17,148 nt of DNA from Candidatus Cloacimonadota bacterium (GTDB lineage Bacteria; Cloacimonadota; Cloacimonadia; Cloacimonadales; TCS61): contig JABIME010000193.1 of the NCBI GenBank assembly GCA_018654125.1, forward strand, positions 1 through 17,148. The letters run 5' to 3'. Position numbers and translations under genes: made by a program. Positions 1 through 6,285 of this stretch are shown in pieces. The notes under the pieces are model-generated. The model did no database searches and was not told where the DNA came from. It saw only the letters and a list, made by a program, of their open reading frames with translations. How positions within the stretch are numbered: position 1 is the first letter of the stretch; every line of letters starts with the position of its first letter.

Positions 1-1244
1 ATATCCTCAACATCAACACTGAACGTAACAATACTATCTTCCACAACTGTAAAGGTTAGTTCTTCAGGTAGGAAACCATTAAGAATCGGTTCATCATTTA
101 CAGCTGTTACTATAACATCCACATCATCTTCTGCAGTTGCTCTAGTTACATTGTCATCAATTATAAATGTTAGTGTCTCAGTTCCATTCCAATCTGCTGT
201 TGCACCAAAAGTAACTTCAAAATCAACAATATCAACTGAAATTTCTGTATTACCAGTAACGGTAAGTGTTAGATCATCCAGGTCAATATCATCAATAAAG
301 TCAGTGAAATCAACAACTATTCCATCATCTTCTTCAAATGTGAAGTCATCTGGAAGAACAATTGTTGGATCGTCATTTACAGGAGTTACAATAATATCAA
401 CTACATCATCTGCTGTTGCTCTGCTGTTCTCACTAACAGATTGCTTTTGTTTTTGAGAACTTCTACTAGTTGTAAATGAAACACGATCACCTTGTCCATC
501 ATCAACTGTAAAGGTCAGAGTTTCTGTTCCATTCCAGTTCTCTGTTGCTCCAAAAGTAACTTCTAGTTCATCAATATCTACAGTAACCTCCGTATTACCA
601 GTGACTGTTAGGAAGAGATCATCCAGATCAACATCATCAATATAAATGCTAAAATCAACAACCAATTCATCATCCTCTTCAAATGTGAAATCATCTGGAA
701 GAACAATTGTTGGATCATCATTCACAGGTGTTACAATTATATCTACGTCATCCGAAGTAACCGCTCTATCCATGTTGTCATTAGCAGTAAATGTAATTGC
801 TTCAGTACCATTCCAATCTGCTGTTGCGCTAAAAGTTATAACAAAGTCAACAATATCAACTATTACTTCTGTGTTTCCACTCACGCTTATAGCAACTATA
901 TCACCATTCACATCATTTATAAATGGTGCAAAATCTACAACAAGTCCATCATCTTCCTCAAATGTGAAACTATCTGGTAGAATTATTGTAGGTGCGTGAT
1001 TATTTGGCTGAATAAATCCGGGATAATGTACATATCCTGTACTTGATGCTGCATTATCGGATATTCCCAGCATTGAAGATTCAGGAAGTTCATAACTTGC
1101 TGAACTTGGGGGAGAAGCTGTATTCGAATTACCAGTTAAAAATCCACGTTGAACTAGTGTATAGCTTGCACTAGAAGGAGGATCTGCGAATACCAGAGAA
1201 ATAAGAATTAAACAGCTCATTATAAGAATTATTTTAACTTTCAT
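1..1244 (-). CDS. Secreted tandem-95 (Ig/cadherin-like) repeat protein, N-terminal part, cut by left edge
   Basis: An open frame of 414 codons runs from ATG at 1244 to the left edge without a stop. Residues 1-20 form a signal peptide ending in LVFA. Residues 21-80 hold a short motif seen twice (PPSSASYTL at 22-30, PPSSASYEL at 45-53) before 'YPGF'. Then come repeats of the type 'N(D/H)xPTIxLPDxFTFEEDD...VVDF...TGNTE...ATADWNGTE.TFT.DD...VDIIVTPVND', at about residues 84-176, 177-291 and 292-384, with a fourth beginning. The first and third are 93 residues long; the second is 115 because of an insert. Such Asp-rich 'VNDxP' repeats are typical of calcium-binding, adhesin-like extracellular proteins. 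The role as a surface or matrix protein is inferred. The start is fixed by an AAAGGAGAG site 4 nt upstream. The gap to the upstream S74 gene is 12 bp, so the two are probably co-transcribed. Confidence 0.85.
   Translation of the reverse strand, partial: MKVKIILIMSCLILISLVFADPPSSASYTLVQRGFLTGNSNTASPPSSASYELPESSMLGISDNAASSTGYVHYPGFIQPNNHAPTIILPDSFTFEEDDGLVVDFAPFINDVNGDIVAISVSGNTEVIVDIVDFVITFSATADWNGTEAITFTANDNMDRAVTSDDVDIIVTPVNDDPTIVLPDDFTFEEDDELVVDFSIYIDDVDLDDLFLTVTGNTEVTVDIDELEVTFGATENWNGTETLTFTVDDGQGDRVSFTTSRSSQKQKQSVSENSRATADDVVDIIVTPVNDDPTIVLPDDFTFEEDDGIVVDFTDFIDDIDLDDLTLTVTGNTEISVDIVDFEVTFGATADWNGTETLTFIIDDNVTRATAEDDVDVIVTAVNDEPILNGFLPEELTFTVVEDSIVTFSVDVED
420..1000 (-). repeat. Tandem repeat units of about 93 codons inside the repeat-protein gene
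   Basis: Three units are visible in this and the adjoining sequence, with the 'FTFEEDD' codons on the plus strand near 957, 676 and 333. Units two and three are also very similar as DNA (for example around 357-397 and 702-742), suggesting recent duplication or gene conversion. The middle unit carries about 66 extra bases (about 420-485) encoding a Ser/Gln/Lys-rich stretch absent from the others. Confidence 0.75.
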
Positions 1245-1248
1245 GTTT

Positions 1249-1257
1249 CTCTCCTTT
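1249..1257 (-). promoter_or_regulatory. Shine-Dalgarno site of the repeat-protein gene, touching the upstream stop codon
   Basis: The minus strand reads AAAGGAGAG followed by AAAC and ATG. The first A of the site is also the last base of the TAA stop (1257-1259) of the preceding S74 gene, which suggests translational coupling. The same AAAGGAGA-type site precedes the paralogs starting at 4501, 6111 and 7689; the 2855 start has the shorter AGGAGA. Confidence 0.7.
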
Positions 1258-2855
1258 TATTTTAAATCATCTATTTGTTGTTGTAGTTCTTCTATTAGTT
1301 GTAGCTGATTTTCAATTTGTTGCTGTTGTTCTTGCATGGCTTCAATTAATACAGGAATTAGTCCTATATAATTTATTCCTTTATATTCAATTATATCAAC
1401 ATCCTTTTCTGCACCTTCTACACCTTCATTTTTGTCATAAGAATGAACATTATCAGATACCAAAGCAGGAAGGATCTCTTCCAGCTCTTGTGCAATTAAA
1501 CCTATTTGTTTGCCTTCTGGAAGTCCAAATTGCTTTTCCTCTTCCATTTGTTTGTAGTAATATGTGTGAACATCCATCAATTTTATTTTGGTAAGAGCAT
1601 TCTTAAACGGTTGTATATTCTCTTTTAAGCGTTCATCGGAAGGACCAGATAAAGTGCCAGTATATCTAAGATTACCAGAAAAATAACCAGCATAGTTTGT
1701 GCCACTTCCATAAGCATATCCATATACGGCATAATTTGTACCTGACCCTCCACTAACAGAACCATATACTCCTCGATATGAGTAACTTCCCGTTGGGTAT
1801 ATCAAGCCCATAACACCACGATATCCACCTACAAATCTCCCACCATAACCATAATAATCTTGAGTATTGCTTACACCATAAACACCAGAGTAATCAGATC
1901 CACCTGTGTTTTCTCCAAAGATTGCATGACTATAACCTGTTGATGTAGCATTTATCACTGGCCCTGTACTTGAAAGTACTAGAGGAACATCTACATTCAC
2001 TGTTACTGCGCCAGTAGTACCTCCACCATTTAAGCCCGTACCAGCTGTTACAGCAGTTATATCTCCAAATGATGCTGTAGTCTGTGTTGTTCCGTCTGGG
2101 AATTTAACTCCACCAGAAGTAGATTCAATAGTTCCAGCTACAGTTAATTCACTAGTTGGTGCATCTGTTCCAATACCTACATTTCCACCATTAAAATAAC
2201 TATTACCATTGGCTGCAACTTTTGCAGTAATGGGTCCATTATCATACAGATAGAGACCACCAGCTCCAGAACCATTAGAACCTAGCTGACCTACTGGTGA
2301 GGAGTTTACCTGCCATTGTATTGGGTCAGGTCCTGTGCTATTAACTGTGAGTGTACGTCCGGGAGTTGGTGTTCCAATTCCCACAAAGTCTTGCACGATC
2401 AATTGTCCCGTCATTGTATCTCCGGCTGTATTTACCCAATTGTCTGTTGTAGCTTGCATAAAGTCTGTTGAACTCAATCCATTCAATAAATGAGCATCTT
2501 CAGCTTTTAAAGAATATGGAACACTGGCAATTTCGGTTCGTGGAGCAAGTGTCTCTCCACCAACTATTAGCTCTAACCAAGGAGCAGCAATATTAAAAAG
2601 TGTTGTAGGAAGTGGAGTTACAACACCCAATTGAACATGGAAAACGCCGTTGGCACAATTAACATCTTGTGTTTCTGTCCATAGTACTGTTCCTGCAGTG
2701 TCCATATCATAAATTAAAAAATCAACTGATACTAGCTCATTAAGGTAATTTCCATTACTATCGGCAAGTCTGCCTTGATAGTCAATTGTCTGTGGTATCT
2801 GTGCCCATAAACACAATGATGTAAAAAGTAAAATGGTAATAAATAAATTTTTCAT
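1257..2855 (-). CDS. Secreted modular fibre-like protein with C-terminal Peptidase_S74 intramolecular chaperone
   Basis: 532 residues. A signal peptide (1-19, ending LWAQ) is followed by the shared N-terminal module (about 20-120, from 'IPQTIDYQGRLADS' to 'RTEIASVPYSLKAE'). A segment with 'GDTMTGQLIVQD', 'VGIGT' and 'VKFPDGTTQTT' covers about 137-260, and the hinge 'GDITAVTAGTGLNGGGT' 264-280. Gly/Tyr-rich 'YGVYG' repeats (about 305-395) probably form an intertwined trimeric beta stem. The S74 domain starts at residue 406 with SDERLK, in which S406 and K411 match the known self-cleavage dyad (Ser and Lys five apart), and 'IGLIAQELEEILP' follows. The last 25 residues are a Gln/Glu coiled coil. 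Known S74 domains trimerise a stem and then cut themselves off; this implies release of a roughly 127-residue chaperone from a surface-exposed trimer. The target of the stem is unknown. AGGAG lies upstream of ATG 2855. Confidence 0.88.
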   Translation of the reverse strand: MKNLFITILLFTSLCLWAQIPQTIDYQGRLADSNGNYLNELVSVDFLIYDMDTAGTVLWTETQDVNCANGVFHVQLGVVTPLPTTLFNIAAPWLELIVGGETLAPRTEIASVPYSLKAEDAHLLNGLSSTDFMQATTDNWVNTAGDTMTGQLIVQDFVGIGTPTPGRTLTVNSTGPDPIQWQVNSSPVGQLGSNGSGAGGLYLYDNGPITAKVAANGNSYFNGGNVGIGTDAPTSELTVAGTIESTSGGVKFPDGTTQTTASFGDITAVTAGTGLNGGGTTGAVTVNVDVPLVLSSTGPVINATSTGYSHAIFGENTGGSDYSGVYGVSNTQDYYGYGGRFVGGYRGVMGLIYPTGSYSYRGVYGSVSGGSGTNYAVYGYAYGSGTNYAGYFSGNLRYTGTLSGPSDERLKENIQPFKNALTKIKLMDVHTYYYKQMEEEKQFGLPEGKQIGLIAQELEEILPALVSDNVHSYDKNEGVEGAEKDVDIIEYKGINYIGLIPVLIEAMQEQQQQIENQLQLIEELQQQIDDLK

Positions 2856-2884
2856 TTATTTCTCCTATTTAAACATTACAGAAT

Positions 2885-4501
2885 CTATTCTTGTGGTTCA
2901 GCTGGTTTATTAGGATCAGGGAGTGTTGAATAATGTTTTCCAACATTAAGTTGTCCATTCTCATAGTATAATCCCTCACCATCAGTTTCAGTGTCAGCAT
3001 CGTTGTGCAATCCTCGAGCCAATTTATCTGTGTAGTCTGCAGCTACAACTTCTGCTGGTAGTTGTGGATTCTCATATCCAGCTCTTCTGCCTATAGCAAT
3101 AAAACTTACCTGCACACTACTTCTAGCATTATTATTTTCTACGATAGAAAAACCATTCTTATCTACTTGTTCAATGTAGACACCTTCACTTTGTCCAACA
3201 GGTGTTACGGTTACAACTATTGGAATGTCATCTGAAACTATTGAGCTGAAATTTTCATCAAACGTAATGTCACATCTTCCGGAAGATAAAGTAACATAGC
3301 CACTTGTTTGCACTGTTACATCTGTAGATACATTTGTATAGAGTACGCTCATATTACTGCTTTCAGTTTTTTGCAAATGTACATCCAGATCATTCTTAAA
3401 AACAGTACCACTAGAATACAAGGCATAATTTTCACCTTCAGTAAAGGTTCCATAAACGTTTCCATGTATATCTGCACCGAACAGATCTCCCCATGAACCC
3501 ATTCCAATTCCTATTGAAGGTAGGTTATCACCACTTCCACTACCAGAGTTAGTCCAATATGCCCCATAGCTTGATCCGCCTGAATTATAATAGGCCAGGC
3601 AACCCCAGAGACTTGATGCTGACCATGATCTTCCTCCAAAGGTTGCACCACTTCGACCGTAATCAAGATAAGAATAACCAGCAACTCCAAATGTATAAGG
3701 ATTACCGTAAAAATTATATCCCTTAACTCCACCTAATGTTTCCGAATCATCGTACCCGGTTCCATCTTCACCATCACTATCTGTTCCATCTCCATAAATT
3801 GCATAATTACCTGTATTTGTTGTATAAAGCTCTGCATAGATACCATAATTGTCATCACCCATATAAGCCCAATTAGCTCCGTCAAAACCTCCATAGACTC
3901 CATAACCAGAAGTTGCAAAACCTACAACTACTCCATTTGCTGCACCAGTGAGAACTAATGGAACATCTACATTCACAGTTACATCACCGGTAGTTCCTCC
4001 ACCATTCAAACCTGTGCCGGCTGTTACTGCTGTAATATCACCCCAGGTGGTAGAGGCAGGCATAAAGTAAGTTGAATGAAAACCATCTAAAAGGTCAGCA
4101 TCCAAACCAGAACCAGATCCCATAGCATCTAAGGAATAAGCGGTTTCTGCTTTAACAGCATAAGGAACACTAGCAATAGCTGTTCTTGGAGAAAGTGTTT
4201 CTCCACCAACAACAAGCTCTAACCAGGGATCTGCGATATTAAATAGTGTACCGGGAAGTGGAGTAGCAGCACCTAATTGAACATGAAAAACACCATTTGT
4301 ACAGTTAACATCTTGTGTCTCTGTCCAAAGTACAGTTCCACCTGTGTCCATATTGTAAATTAAAAAATCTAAAGTGACTACCTCATTAAGATAGTTTCCA
4401 TCACTGTCAGCGATTCTACCTTGGTAATCAATTGTTTGGGGTATCTGTGCCCATAAGCACAAAGATACGAATAACAATAAAATAATAAACTTCTTTTTCA
4501 T
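2885..4501 (-). CDS. Secreted modular protein, paralog with a non-S74 C-terminal domain
   Basis: 538 residues. The signal peptide (1-19) and N-terminal module (20-120) are nearly the same as in the neighbour downstream. A 'MGSGSGLDADLLDG' linker (127-140) and the hinge (154-170) follow. Residues 185-365 are Gly/Tyr/Ser/Asp-rich with 'YGVYG', 'YGIY' and 'YAIYG' repeats, as in a beta-structured stem. From 'FKNDLDVHLQK' (368) the C-terminal part differs from its paralogs: about 395-475 resembles a beta-sandwich found at the end of related secreted proteins ('DIPIVVTVTPVG', 'VSFIAIGRRAGYENP'), followed by a Pro/Glu-rich tail ending PAEPQE. No SDERLK motif is present, so it should not self-cleave. 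The start at 4501 has AAAGGAGAG upstream. It lies 29 bp upstream of the next gene, likely in the same transcript. The function is not known; a surface fibre is inferred. Confidence 0.85.
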   Translation of the reverse strand: MKKKFIILLLFVSLCLWAQIPQTIDYQGRIADSDGNYLNEVVTLDFLIYNMDTGGTVLWTETQDVNCTNGVFHVQLGAATPLPGTLFNIADPWLELVVGGETLSPRTAIASVPYAVKAETAYSLDAMGSGSGLDADLLDGFHSTYFMPASTTWGDITAVTAGTGLNGGGTTGDVTVNVDVPLVLTGAANGVVVGFATSGYGVYGGFDGANWAYMGDDNYGIYAELYTTNTGNYAIYGDGTDSDGEDGTGYDDSETLGGVKGYNFYGNPYTFGVAGYSYLDYGRSGATFGGRSWSASSLWGCLAYYNSGGSSYGAYWTNSGSGSGDNLPSIGIGMGSWGDLFGADIHGNVYGTFTEGENYALYSSGTVFKNDLDVHLQKTESSNMSVLYTNVSTDVTVQTSGYVTLSSGRCDITFDENFSSIVSDDIPIVVTVTPVGQSEGVYIEQVDKNGFSIVENNNARSSVQVSFIAIGRRAGYENPQLPAEVVAADYTDKLARGLHNDADTETDGEGLYYENGQLNVGKHYSTLPDPNKPAEPQE

Positions 4502-4638
4502 AAGTCTCTCCTTTAATAATTAGTAAACCAAAAACAAATAAATCTTCTTTTCGATATTAACGACCAATCAACCTGATTTTGAAGTTTAGAGTTCATTTTT
4601 GAGACACAGATTTCACACTCATGTTAAACGTTCTTAAT

Positions 4639-6111
4639 TTATCTTAGATTTTTTAACTGTCTTTGCAGCTCTTCTATCTGCTCTTGTTGTTCTTGCATAG
4701 CTTCTATTAATACAGGAATAAGCCCAATATAGTTTATTCCTTTATATTCTGTAGTTTCAACATCTTTTTCAGCACCGTCTACACCCTCATTTTTGTCATA
4801 GGAATGAACATTATCATCAACGAGTCCAGGAAGGATCTTTTCCAGTTCTTGTGCTATCAGACCAATCTGTTCACCTTCAGGTAGGGCAAATTGCTTTTCA
4901 TCTATCATTTGTTTATAATTGTATGTGTGAACATCCATTAATATTATTTTTGATAGAGCATTATTAAATGGCTGTATATTCTCTTTTAAGCGTTCATCAG
5001 AAGGACTGGAAAGTGTTCCGGTATAATGAAGATTACCGCTGAAATACCCGGCATAATTTGTACTACCTCCAGATGCTGATCCGAAAATTCCATAATTTGT
5101 ACCAGATCCACCATTAACAATTCCAATCACTCCAGTATATTGATAACTTCCGGATGGGTATATTAAGCCTAAGATACCCCGATAGCCACCTTCAAAATAT
5201 CCACCATAACCATAAAAATCTAATGGAGTGCTTCTACCATAAACACCTATTGCATCATAGCCACCAGAGCCGGCGTACATAGCATGAATAACATGTGTAG
5301 CGTCACCATTATAACTTGCTGTAAAGAGTCCACCATAGTATCCTGTGCTGACTCCAAAAATACCAGAACCATGAAGTGCAGTATTATAACCTTGAACACC
5401 AGAACCATTATTTGCATAATTACGACCAGAAACACCAAAATCGGATGAACCTAAATAACCATAATTACCTGTGCTGATATTTTTGCCAGTAACACCAGAT
5501 CCAGTATCAGTATTTTCACCTACAATAACACTATTCGGGTAAGCAACATTTCCTGTGAGGCTAAAAGGTATATTTACATTTAAGGTTACATCACCAGAAG
5601 TGCCACCACCATTCAAACCTGTACCAGCTGTTACAGATGTAATATCACCCCAGGTAGTAGTTGCAGGCATAAAATCAGATGAATCCTGTCCATCCAAGAG
5701 GTCAGCATCAAGACCTGAGCCGGAACCCATATTTTGCAATGTATAAGCGGTTTCTGCTTTAACAGCATATGGTACACTGGCAATAGTTGTTCTTGGTGAA
5801 AGTGTCTCTCCACCAACAATTAATTCCAACCAACAATCTGCGTTATCAAAAAGATTGGTTTGGAAAGGTGTTACGGAACCAAGTAATACATGGAATATAC
5901 CATTGGCACAGTTAACATCCTGAGTTTCTGACCAGAGTGCAGTTCCTCCAGTTTCAATATCATATATTAAAAAACCTACTGTGACTACACTGTTAAGGTA
6001 GTTCCCATCACTATCAGCAAGTCTGCCTTGGTAGTCTATTGTTTGCGGTACGTTTTGTGCCATCAGGCACATTGAGATAAAAAGTAAAATGACGATAAAT
6101 AAATTTTTCAT
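4639..6111 (-). CDS. Secreted modular fibre-like protein with C-terminal Peptidase_S74 intramolecular chaperone
   Basis: 490 residues. Signal peptide 1-19 (ending LMAQ), shared N-terminal module about 20-121, 'MGSGSGLDADLLDG' linker 128-141 as in the 2885-4501 gene, hinge 155-171. A Gly-rich stem (about 185-365) contains 'SGVTGKN', 'GVSGRNYANNGSGVQGYN' and 'YGYGGYFEGGYRG'. The S74 chaperone runs from 371; S371 and K376 form the conserved Ser/Lys dyad, and 'IGLIAQELEKILP' and 'GINYIGLIPVLIEAM' follow. A short coiled coil (EQQEQIEELQRQLKNLR) ends the protein. The C-terminal half is close to that of the gene at 1257-2855, while the linker before the hinge is closer to the gene at 2885-4501, so this gene is a mosaic of its neighbours. 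Start: AAAAAAAGGAGAG upstream of ATG 6111. It is preceded by a 9-bp RNA hairpin and the remnant of another S74 tail. Confidence 0.88.
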   Translation of the reverse strand: MKNLFIVILLFISMCLMAQNVPQTIDYQGRLADSDGNYLNSVVTVGFLIYDIETGGTALWSETQDVNCANGIFHVLLGSVTPFQTNLFDNADCWLELIVGGETLSPRTTIASVPYAVKAETAYTLQNMGSGSGLDADLLDGQDSSDFMPATTTWGDITSVTAGTGLNGGGTSGDVTLNVNIPFSLTGNVAYPNSVIVGENTDTGSGVTGKNISTGNYGYLGSSDFGVSGRNYANNGSGVQGYNTALHGSGIFGVSTGYYGGLFTASYNGDATHVIHAMYAGSGGYDAIGVYGRSTPLDFYGYGGYFEGGYRGILGLIYPSGSYQYTGVIGIVNGGSGTNYGIFGSASGGSTNYAGYFSGNLHYTGTLSSPSDERLKENIQPFNNALSKIILMDVHTYNYKQMIDEKQFALPEGEQIGLIAQELEKILPGLVDDNVHSYDKNEGVDGAEKDVETTEYKGINYIGLIPVLIEAMQEQQEQIEELQRQLKNLR

Positions 6112-6139
6112 AATTCTCTCCTTTTTTTAATATTTAATC

Positions 6140-6160
6140 GGACAGCTCAGAGAGCTATCC
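6140..6160 (-). promoter_or_regulatory. Intercistronic RNA hairpin upstream of the S74 gene
   Basis: On the minus strand GGATAGCTC, loop TCT, GAGCTGTCC can form a 9-bp stem with a single G-U pair; in plus-strand RNA the same position would be a C-A mismatch, which favours the minus strand. It starts 5 nt after the TAA that ends the S74 remnant and lies about 28 bases before the start codon of the next gene. No U-run follows, so it is not a standard intrinsic terminator; it may be an mRNA processing or stability element, or an old terminator remnant. Confidence 0.4.
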
Positions 6161-6165
6161 CTACA

Positions 6166-6285
6166 TTATTTATTTCCGGCAGATCTTAATAACTCATCGA
6201 TCTGTTTTTGTTGTTCTTCATTTATGGCCTGTAGCTCTTTTATAGCTTCCATCAACACAGGAATAGAACCGATATAGTTTATTCT
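6166..6285 (-). pseudogene. Remnant of an S74 gene 3' end left after C-terminal module replacement
   Basis: Immediately after the TAA of the gene at 6286-7689, and in the same frame, 39 codons read RINYIGSIPVLMEAIKELQ followed by AINEEQQKQIDELLRSAGNK and a TAA at 6166-6168. This matches the end of the two intact S74 proteins ('GINYIGLIPVLIEAMQEQQ' plus Gln/Glu coiled coil). There is no start codon with a ribosome site, so it should not be translated unless the stop is read through. It is the left-over tail of the ancestral gene whose S74 domain was replaced. Confidence 0.85.

Noticed and set aside
151..999. Plus-strand open frames at 151-456 and 646-999
   Set aside because: They are antisense shadows of the repeat protein on the minus strand; their Ser/Thr-rich composition is the reverse complement of Asp/Glu-rich repeats and they lack ribosome sites.
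2800..2855. Lipoprotein signal in the paralogs (Cys in 'SLCLWAQ')
   Set aside because: The residue before Cys is Leu, not Gly, Ala or Ser, and a normal cleavage site follows at AQ.
4566..4578. Inverted repeat AATCA-ACC-TGATT in the 137-bp gap before the 2885-4501 gene
   Set aside because: Only 5 bp, and in the direction of transcription no T-run follows; too weak to call.
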